Source: JARRNE01 sp963824085
Lineage (GTDB): Bacteria; Pseudomonadota; Gammaproteobacteria; Chromatiales; Chromatiaceae
Assembly: GCA_963824085.1 (NCBI GenBank)
Contig: CAWGNT010000025.1
Coordinates: 1 to 57,635 of the forward strand
DNA: 57,635 nt
Direction: 5' to 3'
This document shows positions 26,112 through 34,572 of the stretch, piece after piece. The first letter of the stretch is position 1; every line of letters starts with the position of its first letter. Both the position numbers and the translations under genes were made by a program. The notes beneath the pieces are model-generated. The model was given only the letters and a program-made list of their open reading frames with translations, was not told where the DNA came from and made no database searches.

Positions 26112-27005
26112 ATGAGCAAAAAAACGGAACCGCGCCCCGTCGTCTTCGGAGAGGTCCTCTTCGATGTCTTCCCCGACGGCAGTGAAGTGATGGGCGGCGC
26201 GCCCTTCAATGTAGCCTGGCACCTGCAGGCATTCGGACTCAACCCGTTGTTCGTCAGCCGTGTCGGGGATGACGCCCTCGGCCACGCCATCCGCGATGCG
26301 ATGGAGCAGTGGGGCATGGACGCCTCGGGGCTCCAGACGGATCCCGTTCACTCGACGGGGATGGTCACGGTCAGCCTGCGCGGCGGCGAGCCTACCTTCG
26401 ACATCAAGGCCGACCGAGCCTACGACCGCATCGACACCGAGGAGCTGCCCGACATCCCCGCTAACCCCCTGCTCTACCATGGGAGCCTGGCCCTGCGGGA
26501 CGAACACTCCCGCGCCGCACTCGCAAGGCTCAAGGAGCAGTCGAATCCGCGACCCTTCGTAGACGTCAACCTTCGCCCGCCCTGGTGGGACAAGGAGACA
26601 GTCCTCGGCTTGGTGGAGGATGCCTCGTGGGTCAAGATCAACGCCGACGAGCTGGCGTTGCTGGTTCCGGAGACTGACGAGCGCGCGGAGCAGGCACGCC
26701 TCCTTCAGGAACGATTTGGCTTGCAGGGCGTCTTCGTTACGGAAGGCGCGGCTGGCGCCTTTGCGCGTACACCCGAAGAGGAGATCCTTCGGGTTGCGCC
26801 TCAAGCAAATGTCCGCGTCGTGGACGCCGTGGGGGCAGGCGACGCCTTCGCGTCCGTCCTGATCCTCGGTCTCACTCGCAGCTGGCCCCTCCAACAGACG
26901 CTCGACCGCGCCCAGGCATTCGCCTCCGCCATGGTCGGTCAACGCGGCGCCACCGTGCAAGACCCGGCCTTCTATCAACCTTTCATCGCCACCTGGAGCC
27001 TCTAA
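26112..27005 (+). CDS. Fructokinase-like PfkB family sugar kinase
   Basis: 297 aa. MGGAPFNVAWHLQAFG is the N-terminal PfkB signature and DAVGAGDAFASVLILG holds the catalytic Asp and anion hole. The ATG at 26112 is used because the longer frame begins inside the upstream repeat. It is followed after 5 bp by sucrose synthase, so phosphorylation of the fructose released from sucrose is the likely reaction. Length and motifs are normal. Confidence 0.9.
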   Translation: MSKKTEPRPVVFGEVLFDVFPDGSEVMGGAPFNVAWHLQAFGLNPLFVSRVGDDALGHAIRDAMEQWGMDASGLQTDPVHSTGMVTVSLRGGEPTFDIKADRAYDRIDTEELPDIPANPLLYHGSLALRDEHSRAALARLKEQSNPRPFVDVNLRPPWWDKETVLGLVEDASWVKINADELALLVPETDERAEQARLLQERFGLQGVFVTEGAAGAFARTPEEEILRVAPQANVRVVDAVGAGDAFASVLILGLTRSWPLQQTLDRAQAFASAMVGQRGATVQDPAFYQPFIATWSL

Positions 27006-27010
27006 TACCC

Positions 27011-29416
27011 ATGGAACGGACCGACCCGCTGGTCGGTGCGCTGCGGACCTTCGTTCGCGAGCAGCGCACCGCCGCCCATAGAGTGCTGCATTACCTCATT
27101 GCCCTGAACCGGCCTTTTCTGTTGCGCAGCGATCTGCAGGACGCCTTCGACCAGGTGTGCGCCATGGACGAGAGCCGAGCCCTGTGCGACACGCCCTTCG
27201 CCTCCGCTCTTGCCATCGCACAGGAAGCGGCGCTCGACCGCTCCTGGGTCTACCTCGCGCTGCGTCGAAGAGTTGCGGTCTGGTCTTATCTGCGCATCCA
27301 CGTCGACGCGATGGATCTGGAAGAGGTACCCGTAGCCGACTACCTGCGATTCAAGGAGCGGCTGGCCAGCGGCGGGCAAGAGGATGCCTGGCCCCTGGAG
27401 ATCGATCTGGAACCCTTCTCGCGGGAGTTCTATAAGCTGCAGGAGGAGAGCTCCATCGGTCGCGGGGTCGAGTTCCTGAACCGGCGCCTGTCGAGCCGTC
27501 TGTTCGAGGAGCTCGGTAAGGGCGACCGCCAGCTGCTCGACTTCCTAAGCGTCCATTGCTACCGCGGCCAGCAGCTCATGCTCAACCCGGGTATCCGGGA
27601 CGTGGCGGGGCTGCGGAGCAGCCTGCGCCAGGCCCAGATCATGCTGCGCCGGCGCCCGTCCAGCACACCCTTCGCGGACCTCTCGGAGGATCTGCGGCGC
27701 CTGGGTTTCGAGCCGGGATGGGGCCGCGACGCCGGGCGTATCCGCGAAACCATGGGCCTGCTGCTGGAGATCCTGGAGGCCCCGGCGCCGGGGATACTGG
27801 AAGAGTTCTTGGGGCGGGTCCCCATGATCTTCTCGATCGCCATCTTGTCGATCCACGGCTGGTTCGGGCAATCCAACGTGCTTGGTCGACCGGACACCGG
27901 TGGTCAGGTGGTCTACATCCTAGACCAGGTGCGCGCCCTGGAGCGGGAGATGCAGGAGCGGCTGCTCGAGCAGGGGATCGACATCGAGCCCCAGGTCGTG
28001 GTCCTCACCCGCCTCATCCCCCAGGCGGAGGGCACGACTTCGGACGAGCGCATCGAGCCCATCGCGGGCACCCGCAACGCCCGCATCCTGCGCATCCCCT
28101 TCCGCAGCGAAGCCGGCGAGATCGTCCCCTATTGGATCTCCCGCTTCCATATCTGGCCCTACCTGGAGCGGTACGCCTTGGATGCGGAGCGGGAGCTGCT
28201 CGCCGAGCTGGGCGAGCGCCCCGACCTCATCGTCGGCAACTACACCGACGGAAACCTGGTGGCCTCCCTCATGTCCCAGCGCCTCGGCGTGAGCCAGTGC
28301 AACGTCGCCCATGCGCTGGAGAAGACCAAATACCTCTTCTCGGACCTCTACTGGCAGCACAACGAAGACCGCTATCATTTCTCGTGCCAGTTCACCGCCG
28401 ATCTCATCGCCATGAACACGGCGGACTTCATCATCACCAGCACCTACCAGGAGATCGCCGGCACCGACGACGGTCTGGGGCAGTACGAGAGCCACATGAG
28501 CTTCACCATGCCGGGACTCTACCGCGTGGTGGCAGGCATCGACGTCTACGACCCCAAGTTCAACATCGTCTCCCCTGGCGCCGACGCCGACATTTATTTC
28601 CCCTACACCGAGCACGAGCGGCGGCTGGCCCACCTCGACGAGGAGATCCGGGACCTCGTTTTCGGCGGCGACCGCCCAGGTGAGAGCCGCGGAGTCCTGC
28701 AGGACCGGGACAAGCCTCTGCTCTTCACCATGGCACGCATGGACCATATCAAGAACCTCACGGGGCTGGTGGACTGGTATGGGCGTTCGCCGAAGCTGCG
28801 CGAGGAGGTCAATCTGCTGGTCGTCTCCGGACACGTGGACCCGAACCGCTCATCCGACGATGAGGAGCGCGACCAGATCGAGCGGATGCATGCCCTGATG
28901 AACGAGCACAGTCTCGACGGCCAGGTGCGCTGGCTAGGTGTCCATCTGGAGAAAGCGCTCGCGGGCGAGCTCTACCGCTTTGTCGCCGACGGCCGTGGCG
29001 CATTCGTCCAGCCCGCCCTCTTCGAGGCATTCGGACTCACGGTCGTCGAGGCGATGGGCTCCGGGCTGCCGACCTTCGCCACCTGCTTCGGCGGACCCCT
29101 GGAGATCGTCGAGGACGGCGTGTCCGGCTTTCACATCGACCCCAACCACGGCGAGCGCGCCGCCGAGATCATCACCGACTTCTTCGCCCGCTGTCGCGAT
29201 GACCCAGCCCACTGGCAGGAGATCTCGCACGCCGGTCTCGCGCGCGTCCAGGAGCGCTACACCTGGAAACGGTACGCCGAGCGCATGATGACGCTCTCAC
29301 GCATCTACGGCTTCTGGAAGTTCGTGACGAACCTGGAGCGAGCCGAAAGTCGGCGCTACCTTGAAATGTTCTATGCACTTCAATTTCGGCCGCTGGCCAA
29401 GGCGATGACGCAGTGA
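27011..29416 (+). CDS. Sucrose synthase
   Basis: 801-aa GT4 enzyme of the GT-B fold that reversibly makes sucrose and NDP from NDP-glucose and fructose. The N-terminal sucrose-synthase domain runs to about residue 270, followed by STIHGWFGQSNVLG-like and GRPDTGGQVVYILDQVRALE sugar-binding segments and the E-x7-E motif in LFEAFGLTVVEAMGSG near residue 680. Length matches bacterial Sus. It starts 5 bp after the fructokinase stop; no sucrose-phosphate synthase or phosphatase is in the window. Confidence 0.95.
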   Translation: MERTDPLVGALRTFVREQRTAAHRVLHYLIALNRPFLLRSDLQDAFDQVCAMDESRALCDTPFASALAIAQEAALDRSWVYLALRRRVAVWSYLRIHVDAMDLEEVPVADYLRFKERLASGGQEDAWPLEIDLEPFSREFYKLQEESSIGRGVEFLNRRLSSRLFEELGKGDRQLLDFLSVHCYRGQQLMLNPGIRDVAGLRSSLRQAQIMLRRRPSSTPFADLSEDLRRLGFEPGWGRDAGRIRETMGLLLEILEAPAPGILEEFLGRVPMIFSIAILSIHGWFGQSNVLGRPDTGGQVVYILDQVRALEREMQERLLEQGIDIEPQVVVLTRLIPQAEGTTSDERIEPIAGTRNARILRIPFRSEAGEIVPYWISRFHIWPYLERYALDAERELLAELGERPDLIVGNYTDGNLVASLMSQRLGVSQCNVAHALEKTKYLFSDLYWQHNEDRYHFSCQFTADLIAMNTADFIITSTYQEIAGTDDGLGQYESHMSFTMPGLYRVVAGIDVYDPKFNIVSPGADADIYFPYTEHERRLAHLDEEIRDLVFGGDRPGESRGVLQDRDKPLLFTMARMDHIKNLTGLVDWYGRSPKLREEVNLLVVSGHVDPNRSSDDEERDQIERMHALMNEHSLDGQVRWLGVHLEKALAGELYRFVADGRGAFVQPALFEAFGLTVVEAMGSGLPTFATCFGGPLEIVEDGVSGFHIDPNHGERAAEIITDFFARCRDDPAHWQEISHAGLARVQERYTWKRYAERMMTLSRIYGFWKFVTNLERAESRRYLEMFYALQFRPLAKAMTQ

Positions 29417-29514
29417 CCGCGGATAAGGAGATTCATACCGACCTCGATCGGAGCACAGGATAGAGCACATGACGATTTTGCTCCCGTACCACGCAGCTTG
29501 TGAGGCTCCGCCCG

Positions 29515-30150
29515 ATGCCCGACGACTTTCCTCCTCGCGCCGCTGAGCTGGTAGAAGCCGGACGCTTCCTGTTCGAGCGGGGGATGGTGCCCGCCACCAG
29601 CGGCAATCTCTCCGCGCGGCTCGATAACGGCTCGCTGGCGATCACGGTGTCGGGCCGACATAAGGGGCGCCTATCCGAAGCGGACATCATGCGGGTGGAC
29701 GGTGAGGGCCGCTCCCTGGACGGCCGACGTCCGTCCGCGGAAACCCTTCTCCACTGCCAGATCTACCGACGCTTAGCAAACGCACAGGCGGTGCTCCATC
29801 CCCACTCGGTGAGCGCCACCGTACTCTCGCGCGTTGTGCGTGAGCGGCTGGTGCTTCAGGGCTACGAGCTGCTCAAGGCGTTCCCGGGTATCGACACCCA
29901 TGATTGCAGCCTGGCCGTCCCCATATTCCCCAATGACCAGGATATTGCGCGCCTGGCCGCGGCGGTTGATGACTGGATGGATAGGAGCCCGCAGGTGCCC
30001 GGCTACCTGATTGCAGGCCATGGTTTCTACACCTGGGGCGAGGACGTGGCGGACGCCCTTCGTCACGTGGAGGCCCTCGACTTTCTATTCGAATGTGAGA
30101 TGCGTATTCGGGAGTTGCGACATCATGAGCGCCTTGACCATCTATCGTGA
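29515..30150 (+). CDS. mtnB: Methylthioribulose-1-phosphate dehydratase
   Basis: 211-aa class II aldolase-fold zinc enzyme of methionine salvage, converting methylthioribulose-1-P to the diketone. Metal ligands are in LHPHSVSATVLS and GHGFYTWGEDV; the N-terminal ATSGNLSAR is the family signature. ATG 29515 is preferred over the GTG at 29500 because GAGG sits 9-10 bases upstream. Its last 26 bp overlap mtnD. Confidence 0.93.
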   Translation: MPDDFPPRAAELVEAGRFLFERGMVPATSGNLSARLDNGSLAITVSGRHKGRLSEADIMRVDGEGRSLDGRRPSAETLLHCQIYRRLANAQAVLHPHSVSATVLSRVVRERLVLQGYELLKAFPGIDTHDCSLAVPIFPNDQDIARLAAAVDDWMDRSPQVPGYLIAGHGFYTWGEDVADALRHVEALDFLFECEMRIRELRHHERLDHLS

Positions 30151-30682
30151 GGACGGGACGCCGACGGGTGCCACCCTGCGGGACCATGCGGCCATCGCCG
30201 CCGCCCTCGGGCCCCTTTCGGTGCGTTTCGAGCGTTGGCAAGCGGACCGGCCCCTGAGTGCCGATGCCGGACAACAGGAGGTCCTCGCCGCCTACGATGA
30301 AGCGATCGGACGCCTCAGCGCCGAGTACGGCTTCCAGTCCATCGACGTGGTCGCGCTGCGACCGGACCACCCGCAGAAGGAGGAGATGCGGGGCAAGTTC
30401 CTCAGCGAGCACACGCACTCCGACTTCGAGGTGCGTTTCTTCGTCGACGGCAGCGGCGCCTTTTACCTGCACGTCGAGGACAGGGTCTATCTGGTTCTGT
30501 GCGAGAAGGGAGACCTGATCTCCGTACCCGCCAACACGACGCACTGGTTCGACATGGGGGAGAACCCGGACTTCAAGTGCATCCGCTTCTTCACCGTGCC
30601 GGACGGCTGGGTGGGCAGCTTCACGGGAAGCGAAATCGCCCGCCGCCTGCCGACCTTCGACGAGTATGTCGCCGGACCATGA
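30125..30682 (+). CDS. mtnD: Acireductone dioxygenase
   Basis: 185-aa cupin that cleaves acireductone to the keto-acid precursor of methionine and formate. The metal-binding H-x-H-x4-E set is in EHTHSDFEVRFF, with the fourth ligand His in NTTHWFDMG. The start MSALTIYREDG overlaps the mtnB end, and its stop overlaps mtnC by 4 bp (ATGA), so the three genes are translationally coupled. Confidence 0.95.
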   Translation: MSALTIYREDGTPTGATLRDHAAIAAALGPLSVRFERWQADRPLSADAGQQEVLAAYDEAIGRLSAEYGFQSIDVVALRPDHPQKEEMRGKFLSEHTHSDFEVRFFVDGSGAFYLHVEDRVYLVLCEKGDLISVPANTTHWFDMGENPDFKCIRFFTVPDGWVGSFTGSEIARRLPTFDEYVAGP

Positions 30683-31365
30683 TCAGTGCCGTCCTCACCG
30701 ATATCGAGGGCACCACCTCTTCCCTCTCCTTCGTCAAGGACGTGCTCTTCCCCTATGCGCGGGCACAGATCGGCACCTTCATCCGCGATCACCAGGACGA
30801 GCCAGAGGTGGTACGTCTGGTGAATGACACCCGCGCCGAGGCGGGCGATCCCGAGATGGATCTCGCGACCGTGACCTCCACCCTTGAACGCTGGATCGAC
30901 GAGGACCGCAAGGCCACACCGCTAAAGGCGCTCCAGGGGCTGATCTGGGAGGCAGGCTACCGCGAGGGCGCCTTCCGCGGTCACATCTATCCGGACGCGG
31001 CAGCAGCCCTGCGGCGCTGGAAGGCGGAAGGGCTCAAGCTTTATGTCTATTCCTCGGGCTCGGTCTACGCCCAGAAGCTCCTCTTCGCCCACACGGCGTA
31101 CGGCGACCTGACCCCCCTCTTCTCCGACTACTTCGACACCCGCATCGGCGCCAAGGGCGAAGCGGACTCCTACCGACGCATCGCCGCCGAGCTGGGGATG
31201 CCGGCCGACAGGATCCTGTTCTTGTCGGACGTCGAGAACGAGCTCAACGCGGCCCGCACCGCCGGCATAAAGACGCTGTGGCTGGTACGCGAAGCCGAGC
31301 TCGACCCCGCTCCAGCACATCACCAGGTGCGGGACTTCTCGCAAATCGAGCCGCAAGTGATTTGA
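30679..31365 (+). CDS. mtnC: 2,3-diketo-5-methylthiopentyl-1-phosphate enolase-phosphatase
   Basis: 228-aa HAD-superfamily bifunctional enzyme. HAD motif I is LTDIEGTTSS, motif II the Ser of YVYSSGS, motif III and IV are in TRIGAKGEADSY and LFLSDVENEL. It enolises and dephosphorylates the product of MtnB, giving the substrate of MtnD. Length is that of the family. mtnA and the nucleosidase are not in the window. Confidence 0.95.
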   Translation: MISAVLTDIEGTTSSLSFVKDVLFPYARAQIGTFIRDHQDEPEVVRLVNDTRAEAGDPEMDLATVTSTLERWIDEDRKATPLKALQGLIWEAGYREGAFRGHIYPDAAAALRRWKAEGLKLYVYSSGSVYAQKLLFAHTAYGDLTPLFSDYFDTRIGAKGEADSYRRIAAELGMPADRILFLSDVENELNAARTAGIKTLWLVREAELDPAPAHHQVRDFSQIEPQVI

Positions 31366-31477
31366 TCATCTTGCTTAGCTCAAGGTGATTGGTGACGAAG
31401 TCCAGCTGGAACCCCTCCCACTCCATCCCTGGGACCTGGATCTCGGAGCTCTCCCGGATCACGTCCGAGGCAGGCTC

Positions 31478-31565
31478 TGCCGGGACGACACCTACGCACG
31501 CATCACCGTCGATCGTTCCGGCAGGGAGTGCCGGAACCCAGTTGCCAAGGACGGCGAGCGACCCG
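31478..31565. repeat. Intergenic repeat related to 47531-47640
   Basis: Contains GTTCCGGCAGGGAGTGCCGG followed by AACCCAGTTGCCAAGGACGG. The region near 47.55 kb has the same arrangement (GTTCCGGCAT ... AATGCCGG then AAACCAGGTGCCACGGACGG) with a different loop. A dispersed non-coding element in the 257-bp gap between mtnC and the cation transporter gene. Confidence 0.5.
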
Positions 31566-31622
31566 GTCTCAGGTCAGCGCGCACGCACAACCGGCATGCA
31601 TAGCGAGACACTGCGCCGGGGC

Positions 31623-32582
31623 TCATCCAGGCCGCTGTGACGATTCCTCCGCCGCCTTCGCCTGCTGGCGGGCGAACGCGACCGCGGACTCCGCCTCGAT
31701 GAACACGCGTTTCACGAAGGGATAGGCCGCCTTGATAGAGCGGTCCAGGTCAGCAATCGCGCGCTCCACCTCGCCGACCTCCAGGTCGTCGTGGAAATCC
31801 AGGCTCAGGTTCACGAGGATGAACTCCGGACCCATGTGCACGGTCAGGACTTCGTTCACCTTCTCGACCGCCTTCGCGCTGGAGACAATGCGCCGGATAC
31901 CCTGGACGACATGCCGGCCGGCCGCCTCCCCGATCAGCAGGCCCTTCGTCTCATAGGCCAGCCAGGCGGCCGTACCGCCGAGGATGATCCCGATCAGCAG
32001 CGCCCCTAGTCCATCGTACAAGGGATTGCCTGTGATCTGGCTAAGCAGGATGCCGAGGAATGCGACCCCCAGGCCCAGCATGGCGGCCGAGTCCTCGAAC
32101 AGGACGACGAACAGGGTGGGGTCCTTTCCCCGGTGTACCGCCTCCGCGTACCCGAGGTCTCCCTTCCACTTCGCGAACTCTTTGCGGGCGACGCTCCAAG
32201 ACGTGCCCTCGAAGATTAGAGCAAGGCCCAGGACGATGTAGTTGACCAGCGGGTCCTCCATCGGCACGGGGTTTAGGATGTGTTTGACCCCCTCGTATGC
32301 CGACACGCCGGCGCCGACGGCGAAGATCAGGATGGCGACGACGAAGCTCCAGAAATACACCTCCTTGCCGTGGCCGAAAGGGAAATCGTCGCTGGGCGGA
32401 CGCTTGGCCCGGGCGAGACCGTGGAGCAAGAGCGCCTGGTTGCCGGTGTCGACCACCGAATGGATGCCCTCGGAGAGCATGGCAGAGCTTCCGGTGATCC
32501 CGGCGGCAACGAACTTGGTAATCGCGATCAGGGCGTTGCCCGCCAGGGCGGCGTAGATGACCTTCTTCGATGAGGCTGCCAA
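31623..32582 (-). CDS. Cation diffusion facilitator family transporter
   Basis: 319 aa from a TTG at 32582 (LAASSKKVIYAALAGN, with GGGGG five bases upstream); the ATG at 32663 would add 27 non-conserved residues. About five to six membrane helices; the metal site is in SSAMLSEGIHSVVDTGNQ (S-x-x-x-x-x-x-H-S-x-x-D). A C-terminal ferredoxin-like cytoplasmic domain follows. It exports divalent metal ions such as Zn or Fe; specificity is not readable. It converges with the mtn genes. Confidence 0.87.
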   Translation of the reverse strand: MAASSKKVIYAALAGNALIAITKFVAAGITGSSAMLSEGIHSVVDTGNQALLLHGLARAKRPPSDDFPFGHGKEVYFWSFVVAILIFAVGAGVSAYEGVKHILNPVPMEDPLVNYIVLGLALIFEGTSWSVARKEFAKWKGDLGYAEAVHRGKDPTLFVVLFEDSAAMLGLGVAFLGILLSQITGNPLYDGLGALLIGIILGGTAAWLAYETKGLLIGEAAGRHVVQGIRRIVSSAKAVEKVNEVLTVHMGPEFILVNLSLDFHDDLEVGEVERAIADLDRSIKAAYPFVKRVFIEAESAVAFARQQAKAAEESSQRPG

Positions 32583-32700
32583 GGTTACCCCCAGAATGAT
32601 CAGAGGCCGGGCGGAACCCGAGCGCTCGGCCCTGGGCCAGCCCCGGCGACGCGGCGACGCCATACGGACTCACGCCGTGTCGGTTCGAGGCAGAGCCTCG

Positions 32701-34032
32701 TCAGAACTTCCAGTTGTAGTACGCGGCGAGGAACAGGGTTCCGACGTTGTTGAAGGAGCCGTCGAGGTTTCCGCGCCCGCCGAGTGCGACCGGCAGGGTG
32801 CTCTGCAGCTTGGTGTCGAGCGTCCCGCCGTACATGTACTCCGCCGCGATGCCCCAGTACGTGCTCTTGCTCAGCTGTTGCTGTCCGCCAACGCCGAAGC
32901 GCCAAGCCGAGTTCACCGGCAGGAGGGGCGAGACATTCGAGCTGTCCTGGAAGTTGGAGTCGTAGGCGATACCGAAGTTGAGCGTCCAGGGGTCATTCAG
33001 GTGGTATTGGGCGCCCAGCGCGACGTGCCAGGTGTCTTTGAAGTCCAGGCTTGTCGTAACACCCCTCGGGTTGGTGGTATTGTCGATGCCGAGCTGCACC
33101 TGGCCGAACTTCGACCACTGCTGCCAGCCCACGCTGCCCAGCACCGCCCAGCGGTCGTTTACCTGTTTGAACAGACTGCCCATCACCTGCTGCGGGACCT
33201 TGATGCCGACCTTGAGCTGCGAGGACAGGAGTCCGCGATCGGCCAGCAGCGTAGCCAGACCTGGCGCCAAGCCCGAGAACTGCATCGACCCCTTGAAGTC
33301 GAGGTTGACCTGCGAGCTCCAGGTGAGTCCGAGCCGGGTGCCGGCGTCGATCTCGTAGAGGAGACCGAGGTTGCCGCCCCAGCCCCAGGTGTTGTCGTCC
33401 ATCTTGAGCTGGCCGTCCCCGTAGCTGGGGAACGGGTTGTTGATTGCGACCTGGTTCTTGTAAATGCCGTACATGGCATTCACGCTCGCCCCGAGGGAAA
33501 GCTTGTCGGTCACCTTGTAGGCGATGGAGGGCAGGAGGGAGATCCCGAGCATCGTCGCCTTTTGCACGTAGTAGCGGCCCACCCAGTTGTCGTCGTAGCT
33601 CAAGGGGGCGCCAAAGTTGCCGGTCATAGCGAACCCGACCTTGAGGTCGGGCGACACGCTGTAGCTCAAGAACGGGCCGCCGCCAAGGAACCATCCGTCG
33701 GACCCAATCGCGTAGCCGCCGTCCCCATTGCCGAGCGCCAGCGAGGTACCGGAGTCGATCGAGAACTTGGTATTGCCCCAGAGCAGCTGCCCTGCGAGCA
33801 GGAATTGGTTTCCGTCCAGCCGCGTCATGCCGGCTGGATTAGTCAGCACCGTCGAGGCGTCCTGTGCACGCGCGCTGTACCCCGCCGATGCAAGGCCGAC
33901 ATCAGCGCTTCCGACTTCATAGGCGGTGAGTCCGCCGGCATTCACCTGACCGACAGCCAGCGAGCCCGCGCCCAGCGCGAGAAGCGCGGCCAAGCGGGGT
34001 GCTCCACCAATCGAAACTCGTGTGCTCGTCAT
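32701..34032 (-). CDS. OmpP1/FadL-type outer membrane transporter
   Basis: 443 aa. The ATG at 34032 is preceded by AGGAG at 6 bp and gives a clean signal peptide ending QVNA. The N-terminal plug has GLASAGYSARAQDASTVLTN with NPAGMT, the FadL signature. The remainder shows alternating aromatic beta strands and ends in a Phe residue (YYNWKF), as outer-membrane barrels do. It should import hydrophobic compounds such as fatty acids. Confidence 0.92.
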   Translation of the reverse strand: MTSTRVSIGGAPRLAALLALGAGSLAVGQVNAGGLTAYEVGSADVGLASAGYSARAQDASTVLTNPAGMTRLDGNQFLLAGQLLWGNTKFSIDSGTSLALGNGDGGYAIGSDGWFLGGGPFLSYSVSPDLKVGFAMTGNFGAPLSYDDNWVGRYYVQKATMLGISLLPSIAYKVTDKLSLGASVNAMYGIYKNQVAINNPFPSYGDGQLKMDDNTWGWGGNLGLLYEIDAGTRLGLTWSSQVNLDFKGSMQFSGLAPGLATLLADRGLLSSQLKVGIKVPQQVMGSLFKQVNDRWAVLGSVGWQQWSKFGQVQLGIDNTTNPRGVTTSLDFKDTWHVALGAQYHLNDPWTLNFGIAYDSNFQDSSNVSPLLPVNSAWRFGVGGQQQLSKSTYWGIAAEYMYGGTLDTKLQSTLPVALGGRGNLDGSFNNVGTLFLAAYYNWKF

Positions 34033-34107
34033 GCGATTCTCCTGTGTCATCCGCTTACTCTTGAAGTTACGTTATCGGCCACCGGTCACCTCCTCATCTT
34101 GCCGCCG

Positions 34108-34572
34108 TCAAAGATGCCTCTGCCATACCCCCTGCATGAGAACAAACAGGAATGCCGTCGAGCAGCCGAACTTCAGTACCCCCGCGATCCCGATCAGCGG
34201 ACCGATCTGGCGCCAAGGGGGCGGCAGAACCACGTCGCCGTACCCCAGGGTCGTGATCGTCGCCGCGGAGAAGTAGAGCCCCTCCGTGAAGGTCGGCACG
34301 AGCCTCTGCCAGCGCAGGAAAAGGCCCCACGCCGCCGCCTCCGCGACATGTGCAGCGAACAGGATGAGGAAGCACGCGAGAATGACGGTCTTGCCGATCC
34401 TGTGTTGGCCGAACAGCTCCACGAGCCGGGCCTGGGAGTGTATCAGCAACCCCGCGACGTCGAACAACACGACGGTGTGAAAGAAAAAGAGCCCCAGCAC
34501 GAGCAACAACGCGAGGAGGTGTACCCGGCGCCGGCGACGGCGGCTGGGCGTCGCTCCTAAGTCAGCGTACAT
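34108..34572 (-). CDS. Potassium channel (two-TM plus pore) protein
   Basis: 154 aa. A basic N-terminus (TPSRRRRRRVHL) precedes three hydrophobic stretches; the pore loop carries the canonical filter TTLGYGD in SAATITTLGYGDVVLPP. The ATG at 34572 has GGGAGG four bases upstream. No regulatory domain is present. It is co-oriented with the upstream DUF1254 gene, whose open frame runs 11 bp into it. Confidence 0.85.
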   Translation of the reverse strand: MYADLGATPSRRRRRRVHLLALLLVLGLFFFHTVVLFDVAGLLIHSQARLVELFGQHRIGKTVILACFLILFAAHVAEAAAWGLFLRWQRLVPTFTEGLYFSAATITTLGYGDVVLPPPWRQIGPLIGIAGVLKFGCSTAFLFVLMQGVWQRHL

